Origin: Anaerotalea alkaliphila
GTDB taxonomy: Bacteria > Bacillota > Clostridia > Lachnospirales > Vallitaleaceae
NCBI RefSeq assembly: GCF_010179735.1
Contig: NZ_JAAEEH010000002.1
Coordinates: 62,001-126,000 of the forward strand
Direction: 5' to 3'
DNA: 64,000 nucleotides
Shown piece after piece: positions 9,627-16,906 of the stretch (position 1 is its first letter; each line of letters opens with the position of its first letter). The position numbers and the translations under genes were made by a program. The notes beneath the pieces were generated by a model. The model did no database searches and was not told the DNA's origin. It worked only from the letters and a program-made list of their open reading frames with translations.

Positions 9627-9856
9627 GAGCAACCTCGCCGGGGCGAGTGATCTTTTCATACCGCAAGGGGAAAGCCCCGTCGAGGAAAGGGGCCAGGCCC
9701 CCTCAATTATTATTAAATCGGCGGGAAACGCTTGACAAGACTTGCGCTTCAGGAAGGACCAGCCGATCGACTGGTCCTTTGCCATGCCGGAGAGCAGCAA
9801 GGAGAGTGACCGCTTTTCCTGGAGGCATCGTGTTGGCGGCTATCGACTGGTGTTGC
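9627..9856 (+). repeat. Mosaic repeat, copy 2
   Basis: It contains junction AACCTCGCC (9631), the GGGGCGAGTGATCTTTTCAT module, a GGCCCC...GGGGCC stem, the core CCCCCTCAATTATTATTAAA (about 9700-9719), GCTTGACAAG, the hairpin at 9756-9777 and the tail GGAGAGCAGCAAGGAGAG. The stretch from about 9686 to 10011 recurs almost unchanged at about 10323-10648. Confidence 0.85.
9756..9777 (+). terminator. Repeat-borne terminator-like hairpin (first of ten)
   Basis: This 22-base inverted repeat is followed by TTTG. Equivalent hairpins lie at 10393, 10781, 14379, 14615, 15038, 15357, 15801, 16766 and 17639. The copy at 14615 (GGACCAGCCGA paired with TCGGCTGGTCC) is a perfect palindrome. Confidence 0.75.
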
Positions 9857-10094
9857 CCTCGGATATGTTCCTGCTGTTTGCCAGAAGGCCTGCAGCGATT
9901 GCGGTCAGGATGGCGATAGTCAGCTTCAGCTCCCAATTGTGCAGGAAGTTTTCAAGAAAATAATTGGTTCCGTCCTGAACGCCTGCAGTTCCGGCCAGGG
10001 GCGCAAGCTTTATTCTGAAAGAAGGTAGGAAGCCGATTGAGATGTACACCAAAAGCAGGGCGAGTACAAATGCTTGTTTGTAATTTCTCATCAC
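9840..10094 (-). pseudogene. Small two-helix membrane protein, internally deleted copy
   Basis: An 84-residue reading frame has two hydrophobic segments (KQAFVLALLLVYISIGFL and LKLTIAILTAIAAGLLA). It follows the 3' end of a YkgJ-type fragment on the same strand. In the other copies of this junction (near 11,870-11,925 and 17,890-17,964), an ATG one base past the YkgJ stop opens MALGISLIVISLVVLIYGVM and leads into the MRNY start seen here. The intact gene would therefore have an extra N-terminal helix, deleted in this copy. No complete version exists in the window. The family is not recognised. Confidence 0.5.
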
Positions 10095-10098
10095 GCCA

Positions 10099-10264
10099 TC
10101 ATAGGAGCGTCCGAAGGCGCGCCATCAGTCCATCCCGGTCCAAGGTGGAATAGGCCTGGTACCAGGGGTCATCAAACCCGTCCCGCTGGACAAAATAGTC
10201 GTAGATGAAATAAAACAGCGGATACTGCCGCAACTCGACCACCTCTTGGGATGGAAGGGCAGAG
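10099..10264 (-). pseudogene. 3' fragment of the YkgJ-type gene (copy 1)
   Basis: The last 50 or so codons match the C-terminus of the intact gene at 17966-18709 (for example QEVVELRQYPLF and LMARLRTLL). The similarity ends in GGGCAGAG at about 10264, where the AACCTCGCC repeat begins. Without its Cys-rich half it cannot be functional. Confidence 0.85.
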
Positions 10265-10500
10265 AAACAACCTCGCCGGGCTTCCAATCTTTTCCAACAA
10301 GTTGGCAACCTCGCCCGGCTCGGCAGGGGCCAGGCCCCCTCAATTATTATTAAATCGGCGGGAAACGCTTGACAAGACTTGCGCTTCAGGAAGTACCAGC
10401 CGATCGACTGGTCCTTTGCCATGCCGGAGAGCAGCAAGGAGAGTGACCGCTTTTCCTGGAGGCATCGTGTTGGCGGCTATCGACTGGTGTTGCCCTCGGA
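10265..10500 (+). repeat. Mosaic repeat, copy 3
   Basis: It contains AACCTCGCC at 10269 with the GGGCTTCCAATCTTTT module, the small palindrome CCAACAAGTTGG, AACCTCGCC at 10307, the core at about 10325-10360 and a mutated hairpin at 10393-10414. The tail merges into the duplicated 325-bp segment. Confidence 0.85.
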
Positions 10501-10652
10501 TATGTTCCTGCTGTTTGCCAGAAGGCCTGCAGCGATTGCGGTCAGGATGGCGATAGTCAGCTTCAGCCCCCAATTGTGCAGGAAGTTTTCAAGAAAATAA
10601 TTGGTTCCGTCCTGAACGCCTGCAGTTCCGGCCAGGGGCGCAAGCTTTATTC
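10477..10652 (-). pseudogene. Second fragment of the small membrane protein gene
   Basis: This is a near-identical copy of the 3' two-thirds of the frame at 9840-10094. It is cut at its 5' side (around codon IKLAPLAG) by a repeat junction at about 10653. It is part of the direct duplication 9686-10011 / 10323-10648. Confidence 0.8.
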
Positions 10653-10828
10653 CAACAACCTCCCCGGGCCTCCAATCTTTTCCAACAAGTTGGCAATTTC
10701 GCCCGGCTCGGCAGGGGCCAGGCCCCCTCAATTATTATTAAATCGGCGGGAAACGCTTGACAAGGCTTACGCTTCAGGAAGGACCAGCCGATTGGCTGGT
10801 CCTTTGTCATGCCGGAGAGCAGCCAGCG
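10653..10828 (+). repeat. Mosaic repeat, copy 4
   Basis: The junctions are degenerate (AACCTCCCC at 10657; AATTTCGCC at about 10695). The core spans about 10713-10750 and the hairpin 10781-10802, with a G-T pair next to the loop. It leads into the tag leader segment. Confidence 0.8.
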
Positions 10829-11022
10829 GGGTTTCGCATTTTCAATGCGAGAAAGGGCGGCATGAAGACCGGCACTAAGCCACTGGACTGTTTGTAAATG
10901 TTGAATTCTGCCCTAGGATATGATACTGTGACCTTATCCCCCAGGGGGATAGGGAGGGATCATGTGTAGGGATAACAAGCATACTTTAGTAAGATAACTC
11001 CTATTGAAACGAAAGGAGAAAA
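10829..11022 (+). promoter_or_regulatory. Leader of tag copy 1, with a 17-bp palindrome and an 11-codon leader frame
   Basis: The leader contains a perfect palindrome, TATCCCCC-A-GGGGGATA (10935-10951), resembling a repressor site. An ATG then opens an 11-codon frame (MCRDNKHTLVR, then TAA). The whole stretch aligns with the leader and first codons of the EamA gene at 18826-18945, so it looks like a duplicated and decayed copy of that promoter region. It occurs again before tag copy 2 and, truncated, at about 15088-15228. Confidence 0.65.
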
Positions 11023-11592
11023 ATGATAGTCAAACGATGTTTCGGTGATCAAGAAGGACAGGAAGATTATGCCAAGTATCACGATACAGAATGGGGAATT
11101 CCGCTTCACGATGATCAGGAGCTATTTGAGTTTCTGATTCTGGAAGGGGCTCAGGCAGGATTGAGTTGGTACACCATATTAAAGAGAAGAGAAGGCTATA
11201 GAAAAGCATTTCATCACTTTGATCCAAAAAAAGTTGCTGCTATGACCGATGAAGAGTTGGAAGCGCTTCGGGAGGATGCAGGAATTATTCGAAACCGTCT
11301 CAAAATCCATTCCGCACGGAAGAATGCACAGGTGTTCCTTCAACTCCAAGAGGAATTTGGTAGCTTTGATGCCTATCTTTGGGGATTTGTTGAGGGAAAA
11401 CCGATTGTGAATCACTATGATGATATGTGTCAGATTCCTGCATCTACAGCGGAAAGCGACAAATTGTCAAAAGATTTAAGAAAACGTGGAATGTCTTTTG
11501 TGGGCAGTACGATCATGTATGCCTATATGCAAGCAGTGGGATTGGTTGATGATCATTTGGAAAGTTGTTTCACCAGACAAAAGGAGGAATAG
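11023..11592 (+). CDS. tag: DNA-3-methyladenine glycosylase I (copy 1)
   Basis: This 189-residue base-excision repair enzyme removes 3-methyladenine from alkylated DNA in the cytoplasm. It has the expected Tag length. The zinc-snap ligands are in place: Cys6 (KRCFGD), His20 (YHDTEWG), His178 and Cys182 (DDHLESCF). The ATG is preceded by AAAGGAG. The gene is richer in A and T than the core genes around the mosaic and sits between repeat copies. A second copy at 16043 differs at only seven residues that I can count. The duplication includes the 190-bp leader, so both copies could be expressed alike. Confidence 0.93.
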   Translation: MIVKRCFGDQEGQEDYAKYHDTEWGIPLHDDQELFEFLILEGAQAGLSWYTILKRREGYRKAFHHFDPKKVAAMTDEELEALREDAGIIRNRLKIHSARKNAQVFLQLQEEFGSFDAYLWGFVEGKPIVNHYDDMCQIPASTAESDKLSKDLRKRGMSFVGSTIMYAYMQAVGLVDDHLESCFTRQKEE

Positions 11593-11800
11593 AGCAATCT
11601 CGCCGGAGAGCAGCAAGGAGAGTGACCGCTTTTCCTGGAGGGATCGTGATGACGGGAGATTGTACGGCGATGGATGGAAATCCGAGTTTCAAAGAAAATA
11701 GCAAGATGAAAATGCCGAGAACCCCCTGATTGCAAGGGTTCTCGGCATTTTACATGCGGGAAAAAGTGATATAAAAACAGGTACTAAGTGAACTGGTGTG
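11593..11800 (+). repeat. Repeat tail with an unoccupied junction
   Basis: Right after the tag stop, AATCTCGCC runs directly into GGAGAGCAGCAAGGAGAGTG. Elsewhere this tail lies downstream of the core and hairpin. The roughly 110-base insert is absent here, so this looks like an empty site (or a clean excision). The tail continues to an inverted repeat, GCCGAGAACC...GGTTCTCGGC plus ATTTT (about 11720-11750), resembling a terminator, and the GGTACTAAGTGAACTGG end. The same tail recurs at 14645-14835 and 17670-17862. Confidence 0.7.
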
Positions 11801-11924
11801 GAATTTGAGGTGGCGGCTATCGACTGGTGTTGCACTCGGATGTGTTGCGTGTTCGTAATTTCTCATCACTCCATAAATCAAAACCACTAGCGAAATCACA
11901 ATAAGGCTGATGCCCAAGGCCATG

Positions 11925-12222
11925 TCACAGGAGCGTCCTAAGCCGCGCCATCAGTCTATCCCGGTCCAAGGTGGAATACGCCTGGTACCAGGGGTCGTCA
12001 AACCCGTCCCGCTGGACAAAATAGTCGTAGAGGTAATAAAACAGCGGATACTGCCGCAACTCGACCACCTCTTGGGATGGAAGGGCAGAGGGGTCGGGGG
12101 TGATTTCACTGACGGAAAGGATTTCCTTCTGGAAGGACTGGAGATCCGCTTGCCAACGTCTGGCCGAGGCGGCAGAACGCATTTCGGAACAAACGGCGCC
12201 CTGGTCCCAGGTATCGGTGAAC
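11925..12222 (-). pseudogene. 3' fragment of the YkgJ-type gene (copy 2)
   Basis: About 98 C-terminal codons match the intact gene at 17966-18709, from TDTWDQGAVCSE to LMARLRTLL and a TGA stop. The 5' part, holding the first cysteine cluster, is replaced at 12223 by an AACCTCGCC repeat. The bases just past the stop match those past the stop of the intact gene, including the start of the small membrane protein frame. Confidence 0.88.
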
Positions 12223-12439
12223 AAACAACCTCGCCGGGCTTCCAATCTTTTCCAACAAGTTGGCAACCTCGCCCGGCTCGGCAGGGGCCAGGCCCCCTCA
12301 ATTATTATTAAATCGGCGAGCAACCTCGCCGGGGCGAGTGATCTTTTCATACCGCAAGGAGGAAGGCCCCGTCGAGGAAAGGGGCCAGGCCCCCTCAATT
12401 ATTATTAAATCGGCGGAGAACGCTTGACAAGGCTTTAGC
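12223..12439 (+). repeat. Mosaic repeat, copies 5 and 6 stacked
   Basis: AACCTCGCC at 12227 (GGGCTTCC module), 12265 (core, about 12280-12319) and 12322 (GGGGCGAG module and a second core, about 12384-12415). The first core ends at AAATCGGCG and is joined straight to the next junction. The second stops at GGCTTTAGCT, where the IS begins. The hairpin is missing from both. Confidence 0.82.
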
Positions 12440-14251
12440 TGTTTTTGACCAGTTGAAATGACTTTAAAAAGAATTGATTGCCTGTCGCAGAATTGATTAG
12501 TATACTGTCATTAAAAAAGAAAAGGAAAAACCCCAAGGAACTCATCTTCGCAGGATCGCGTTCCTCGGGGCCAACCGTGATGATAATTATATCAAAATAC
12601 ACGCTGATGTACAACGAGGAACTTGATTTTTTTATCTTACGGGACAAGAAACAGACGGGATCTGTCCGGAATGCGGTTCTGACCTGACCTATCGCGACAG
12701 CCGCCTGCGCATATGCCGCCAATACGGTGGACACAAAAGCCGCATCCAGATTCGAAGGATGAAATGCAGCTGTGGACGACTCCACAACGAGCTGCCGGAT
12801 TGTCTTGTCCCGCACAAACACTATGCATGCACCGTCATTGAAGATGTCCTGGATGGCGTGTCGACGCCATCCGACCTTCCCAGCGAGGATCATCCCTGCG
12901 AAGCAACCATGGGACGCTGGCAGAATTTCCTGAAGCGAAACACACTGCGGATTGAAGGAATGCTCCGCAGCATAGGGCATTCGCTGCTTGGCTTTTCCGA
13001 CGAGCTTTTGTCGGCCGGCATATCCCTTGTGGAATTCCTGCGCCGGATGGGAAGCGGTTGGCTCCCTGTCCTTGTCCGCCCTATCTACAATGCGGGGCAT
13101 CGGCTGCGGCCGTGACCGCCCACCCTGTGCACCTGATTTGTTTTGTTGTCGGATTTCCCATCGTGCTATGATACCTCCATCAATAGATCAGGAGGAACCA
13201 AACCATGACAACGGATACCGAAAACTGGCGGGATGAAGCCGCGCTGAACCGGCACCAGATGATTTCGCCATTGCTGGACGAAACGCTCGATCCGCAGAAG
13301 AGACAGATGCTCCGCGAACGGCAGGCCGAGAAATACGGCTGTTCCGTCAGAAGCATCCAACGCTATGAGCATGCCTACCGTAAAAACGGCTTTTCCGGAC
13401 TGAAGCCCTGCCCCCAGAAAAGAAAGCCCTCTCCAAAACTGCCGGCGGATTTCGGCGAGCTGGTTCAGGAGGCGATCCTGTTGAAACGCGAGGTGCCGAC
13501 GCGCAGCGTCCAGCAGATCATCCGGATTCTCGAAATGGAGGGGAGGGTCGAACCCGGCATCCTCACGCGCCCCACGTTGCAACGATATCTGTACAACGCC
13601 GGTTTCGGCAAGAAACAGATGAGGAGATATGTGGAGGCGAAAAACAACGGTGCCGGACGATTCGCCAAACCCCATCGCATGATGCTGATCCAAGCGGACC
13701 TGAAATACGGGCCGAAACTGCCGATTGGAAAGAACGGCGCCAAGGTCCAGACCTACCTTTCCGCCGCCATAGATGACTGCACACGATACATCGTGGCGTC
13801 CGGATTCTATGACAACCAGGAGGCCACCATCGTGGAGGACACCTTCCGAAAGGCCATCCTAAAACACGGCAAGTTTGATGCAGCCTATCTGGACAATGGA
13901 AAGCAATATGTCTCAAGGCAGCTGCGGACCAGCTGCGCCAAGCTGGGGATCCGGTTGATCCACCACAAACCGTATACCGCAAAGTCCAAGGGCAAGATCG
14001 AGAAGTTCAACGATTCGGTCAACGCCTTCATCGCAGAGACAAAAGCGGCCAAGGTCAAAACCCTCGAGGAGCTGAACCGGCTGTGGCAGATCTGGCTGGA
14101 CGCCTATTATCATGACAGTCCGCACAGCGCACTGGGGGAGGGCGTATCACCGGCCATGGCCTTCAACCGGGACAGCAGGCACCTGACGTTCCTGGATGTC
14201 GGCCTGGTCGCCGAAGCGTTCCTCCACCACGAAACACGCATGGTGGACCGG
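12440..14251 (+). mobile_element. Insertion sequence: DUF6431-type accessory gene plus DDE transposase, right end lost
   Basis: The probable left end is TGTTTTTGACCAG at 12440, exactly where repeat copy 6 is broken, so the IS jumped into a repeat. It carries a zinc-finger accessory gene (12580-13115) and a DDE transposase (13205 onward). The right end is replaced by another repeat junction at about 14251, so no terminal inverted repeats can be matched. Confidence 0.7.
12580..13115 (+). CDS. DUF6431-type IS accessory protein, needs a -1 frameshift
   Basis: Two overlapping frames together make a plausible protein of about 178 residues. The first runs from ATG 12580 (MIIISKYTLMYNEELDFF). The second, shifted by -1, continues through YLTGQETDG into a zinc-finger-like CPECGS...CSCGRLHNELPD and a C-terminal helical part ending at the TGA at 13113-13115. 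The switch lies at a run of seven T (12627-12633). This could be programmed -1 slippage, as in many IS, or a one-base loss from a run of eight T. From memory, such proteins precede DDE transposases in Bacillota IS and carry a conserved HNELPD motif. The molecular role is unknown. Confidence 0.6.
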
Positions 14252-14449
14252 GAGCAACCTCGCTGGGCTTCCGATTTATTCTCAGCTCGAGCAACCTCGC
14301 CCGGCTCGGCAGGGGCCAGGCCCCCTCAATTATTATTAAATCGGCAGGAAACGCTTGACAAGGCTTATGCTTCAGGAAGGACCAGTCGATCGGCTGGTCC
14401 TTTGCCATGCCGGAGAGCAGCAAGGATAGAACCTCACCGGGGCGAGTGA
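13205..14449 (+). CDS. IS481-like DDE transposase, C-terminus replaced by repeat sequence
   Basis: An N-terminal helix-turn-helix (about 40-70, YGCSVRSIQRYEHAYRKNG) precedes an rve-type catalytic core. The acidic triad is visible as QADLKYG, YLDNGKQY and KIEKFN (about residues 163, 233 and 265). AGGAGG precedes the ATG. From about codon 350 (after HHETRMVDRE) the frame reads repeat sequence beginning AACCTCGCT, adding about 65 unrelated residues. The catalytic core is complete, so it might still act in trans, but the IS cannot be a normal unit without its right end. Confidence 0.82.
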   Translation: MTTDTENWRDEAALNRHQMISPLLDETLDPQKRQMLRERQAEKYGCSVRSIQRYEHAYRKNGFSGLKPCPQKRKPSPKLPADFGELVQEAILLKREVPTRSVQQIIRILEMEGRVEPGILTRPTLQRYLYNAGFGKKQMRRYVEAKNNGAGRFAKPHRMMLIQADLKYGPKLPIGKNGAKVQTYLSAAIDDCTRYIVASGFYDNQEATIVEDTFRKAILKHGKFDAAYLDNGKQYVSRQLRTSCAKLGIRLIHHKPYTAKSKGKIEKFNDSVNAFIAETKAAKVKTLEELNRLWQIWLDAYYHDSPHSALGEGVSPAMAFNRDSRHLTFLDVGLVAEAFLHHETRMVDREQPRWASDLFSARATSPGSAGARPPQLLLNRQETLDKAYASGRTSRSAGPLPCRRAARIEPHRGE

Positions 14450-14835
14450 TCTTTTCATTCCATAAGGAGGAAGGCCCCGTCGAGGAAAGGGGCGAGCAAC
14501 CTCGCCGGGGCGAGTGATCTTTTCTGGCAACCTCGCCCGGCTCGGCAGGGGCCAGGCCCCCTCAATTATTATTAAATCGGCGGGAAACGCTTGACAAGAC
14601 TTACGCTTCAGGAAGGACCAGCCGATCGGCTGGTCCTTTGTCATGCCGGAGAGCAGCAAGGAGAGAGTGACCGCTTTTCCTTGAGGGATCGTGCTGACGG
14701 GGCATTGTAGGGCGATGGACGGAAATCCGGGTTTCAAAGAAAATGGTAAGATAAAAACGCCGAGAACCCTTGCAATCAGAGGTTTCTCGGCATTTTCCAT
14801 GCGGGAAAAAGTGATATAAAAACCGGTGCTAAGTC
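14251..14835 (+). repeat. Mosaic repeat, copies 7 and 8 with full tail
   Basis: Five junctions occur within about 290 bases (near 14254, 14292, 14430, 14492 and 14528). They lead variously to GGGCTTCC, CGGCTCGG and GGGGCGAG modules, two of them cut short. Cores lie at about 14310-14346 and 14548-14582, hairpins at 14379-14400 and 14615-14636 (perfect). The full tail includes a GCCGAGAACC...TTTCTCGGC inverted repeat. Confidence 0.85.
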
Positions 14836-14904
14836 ACCTTGCTCTATCAAGAACAGGCGCTTGTTTGTTTAGAATAGATCGCTATGTGTTCCCGTTCGTG
14901 TGAG
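14836..14904. other. Unassigned spacer between repeats
   Basis: About 70 bases of AT-richer sequence with no frame, hairpin or promoter that I can support. Confidence 0.4.
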
Positions 14905-15228
14905 ATAGAGCAACCTCGCCGGGGCGAGTGATCTTTTCATTCCATAAGGGGGAAGGCCCCGTCGAGGAAAGGGGCCAGGCCCCCTCAATTATTATTAAAT
15001 CGGCGGGAAACGCTTGACAAGGCTTACGCTTCAGGAAGGATCAGCCGATCGGCTGGTCCTTTGTCATGCCGGAGAGAAGCCAGCGGGGTTTCGCATTTTC
15101 CATGCGAGAAAGAGCGGCATGAAGACCGGTACTAAGCCACTGGACTGGTTGTAAATGTTGAATTCTGCCCTAGGATATGATACTGTGACCTTATCCCCCA
15201 GGGGGATAGGGGGGATTATGTGTAGGGA
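14905..15228 (+). repeat. Mosaic repeat, copy 9, leading into a truncated tag leader
   Basis: It contains AACCTCGCC near 14911 (GGGGCGAG module), core at about 14970-15003 and hairpin at 15038-15059 (one T-G pair). Then comes the leader segment with the palindrome TATCCCCC-A-GGGGGATA at 15192-15208. The leader is cut at GTGTAGGGAA by the next junction, so no tag gene follows. Confidence 0.82.
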
Positions 15229-15440
15229 ACAACCTCGCCGGGGCGAGTGATCTTTTCATTCCATAAGGGGGAAGGCCCCGTCGAGGAAAGGGGCCAGGCC
15301 CCCTCAATTATTATTAAATCGGCGGGAAACGCTTGACAAGGCTTACGCTTCAGGGAGGACCAGTCAATTGGCTGGTCCTTTGTCATGCCGGAGAACAGGC
15401 TGGCAGGTAGAAAATAAAACAATCTTCCCATTGAAATAAG
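15229..15440 (+). repeat. Mosaic repeat, copy 10, plus partial higBA upstream region
   Basis: It contains AACCTCGCC near 15230, core at about 15290-15322 and hairpin at 15357-15378, where a G-to-A change is matched to a T on the other arm. After the hairpin it reads GGCTGGCAGGT...CTTCCCATTGAAA, matching the sequence before the HigBA pair at about 16808-16850. This suggests a second, lost copy of that locus. Confidence 0.75.
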
Positions 15441-15473
15441 TTATCGTATATCCTGTCTTTGACAGTTGTAGAA

Positions 15474-15524
15474 TCTAAAAAGCTTGGAAACCCTTAAGGA
15501 TAGGGGCTTTCAAGCTTTTTCTGT
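15474..15524 (-). terminator. Intrinsic terminator (bidirectional)
   Basis: AAAAAGCTTG...CAAGCTTTTT forms a stem around a GGAAACCC/GGGGCTTT region. It lies just past the stop of the minus-strand fragment at 15548. Confidence 0.6.
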
Positions 15525-15547
15525 TCAAGAGGAAGTGCGTACTTTCT

Positions 15548-15641
15548 TCATTGTTTGGTAAGCTTTTGGATTTTTTTCATTTCTGGTGCCTTCACGATCT
15601 GGTAATCTGTTCTGAAACCAAATGCCTCGTGTAAGTCATCG
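15548..15641 (-). pseudogene. 3' fragment of an unidentified gene
   Basis: About 30 C-terminal codons (HEAFGFRTDYQIVKAPEMKK, then IQKLTKQ) end in TGA. The upstream part is replaced by an AACCTCGCC repeat at about 15645. The parent gene is not in the window and I do not recognise it. Confidence 0.5.
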
Positions 15642-15848
15642 GAAACAACCTCGCCGGGCTTCCAATCTTTTCGAGCAACCTCGCCGGGCTTCCAATCTTT
15701 TCCAACAAGTTGGCAACCTCGCCCGGCTCGGCAGGGGCCAGGCCCCCTCAATTATTATTAAATCGGCGGGGAACGCTTGACAAGGCTTATGCTTCAGGAA
15801 GGGCCAGCCGATTGGCTGGTCCTTTGTCATGCCGGAGAGAAGCCAGCG
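15642..15848 (+). repeat. Mosaic repeat, copy 11
   Basis: Two successive AACCTCGCC + GGGCTTCCAATCTTTT modules (15645, 15675) are followed by CCAACAAGTTGG, AACCTCGCC at 15714, core at about 15733-15770 and hairpin at 15801-15822 with two G-T pairs. Confidence 0.85.
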
Positions 15849-16042
15849 GGGTTTCGCATTTTCCATGCGAGAAAGAGCGGCATGAAGACCGGTGCTAAGC
15901 CACTGGACTGTTTGTAAATGTTGAATTCTGCCCTAGGATATGATACTGTGACCTTATCCCCCAGGGGGATAGGGAGGGGTCATGTGTAGGGATAACAAGC
16001 ATACTTTAGTAAGATAACTCCTATTGAAACGAAAGGAGAAAA
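15849..16042 (+). promoter_or_regulatory. Leader of tag copy 2
   Basis: This is nearly identical to the leader of tag copy 1, with the palindrome TATCCCCC-A-GGGGGATA at 15955-15971, the same 11-codon frame and the same AAAGGAG before the tag ATG. Confidence 0.65.
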
Positions 16043-16612
16043 ATGATAATCAAACGATGTTTCGGTGATCAAGAAGGACAGGAAGATTATGCCAAGTATC
16101 ACGATACAGAATGGGGAATTCCGGTTCACGATGATCAGGAGCTATTTGAGTTTCTGATTCTGGAAGGGGCTCAGGCAGGATTGAGTTGGTACACCATATT
16201 AAAGAGAAGAGAAGGCTATAGAAAAGCATTTCATCACTTTGATCCAAAAAAAGTTGCTGCTATGACCGATGAAGAGTTGGAAGCGCTTCGGGAGGATGCA
16301 GGAATTATTCGAAACCGTCTCAAAATCTACTCCGCACGGAAGAATGCACAGGTGTTCCTTCAACTCCAAGAGGAATTTGGTAGCTTTGATGCCTATCTTT
16401 GGGGATTTGTTGAGGGAAAACCTATTGTGAATCACTATGATGATATGCGTCAGATTCCTGTATCTACAGCGGAAAGCGACAAATTGTCAAAAGATTTAAG
16501 ACAACGTGGAATGTCTTTTGTGGGCAGTACAATCATGTATGCCTATATGCAAGCAGTGGGATTGGTTAATGATCATTTGGAAAGTTGTTTCACCAGACAA
16601 AAGGAGGAATAG
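16043..16612 (+). CDS. tag: DNA-3-methyladenine glycosylase I (copy 2)
   Basis: This 189-residue duplicate of the gene at 11023 has the same four zinc ligands (Cys6, His20, His178, Cys182). I count seven substitutions between the copies: V3I, L28V, His to Tyr in KIHSARK, Cys to Arg in DDMCQIP, Ala to Val, Lys to Gln and Asp to Asn near the C-terminus. None hits a zinc ligand. Both copies keep an open full-length frame, so both are probably functional. The stop is followed by the same unoccupied junction (AACCTCGCC then GGAGAG) as in copy 1. Confidence 0.93.
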   Translation: MIIKRCFGDQEGQEDYAKYHDTEWGIPVHDDQELFEFLILEGAQAGLSWYTILKRREGYRKAFHHFDPKKVAAMTDEELEALREDAGIIRNRLKIYSARKNAQVFLQLQEEFGSFDAYLWGFVEGKPIVNHYDDMRQIPVSTAESDKLSKDLRQRGMSFVGSTIMYAYMQAVGLVNDHLESCFTRQKEE

Positions 16613-16830
16613 AGTAACCTCGCCGGAGAGAAGCAAGTACCAACCTCGCCGGGCTTCCAATCTTTTCCAACAAGTTGGCAACCTCGCCCGGCTCGGCAGG
16701 GGCCAGGCCCCCTCAATTATTATTAAATCGGCGGAGAACGCTTGACAAGGCTTTAGCTTCAGAAAGGACCAGTCGATTGGCTGGTCCTTTGTCATGCCGG
16801 AGAACAGGCTGGCAGGTGGAAAATAAAAAA
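16613..16830 (+). repeat. Mosaic repeat, copy 12, starting with an unoccupied junction
   Basis: AACCTCGCC near 16615 runs straight into GGAGAGAAGCAAG and is followed 27 bases later by another junction (16642) with the GGGCTTCC module, AACCTCGCC at 16679, the core (about 16698-16733) and the hairpin 16766-16787. Confidence 0.82.
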
Positions 16831-16855
16831 ATCTTCCCATTGAAACATATTATCG

Positions 16856-16869
16856 TATGTGATAACATA
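16856..16869 (+). promoter_or_regulatory. Possible HigA operator
   Basis: The dyad TATGT-GATA-ACATA lies 38 bases before the toxin start and overlaps a TATAAT (16868-16873). It suits autoregulation by the antitoxin, but no good -35 box is visible. Confidence 0.4.
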
Positions 16870-16906
16870 TAATCATAAAGAAGGCACTATGTGTGGAGGT
16901 GAACGC

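Noticed and set aside
10829-11022. Riboswitch before tag
   Set aside because: The palindrome TATCCCCC-A-GGGGGATA has no room for an aptamer and resembles a protein-binding dyad. No known riboswitch core is seen.
12637-12828. Separate small Cys-rich protein on the minus strand
   Set aside because: It is the complement of the DUF6431-type zinc-finger region, whose plus-strand reading carries the CxxC motifs and HNELPD.
9450-16840. Recurring minus-strand frames (for example KDQPIGWSFLKRKPCQAF) and plus-strand frames (for example LLLNRRETLDKA) inside the repeats
   Set aside because: They follow from repeated GC-rich sequence. They lack consistent starts and ribosome binding sites, and the reading changes or stops between copies.
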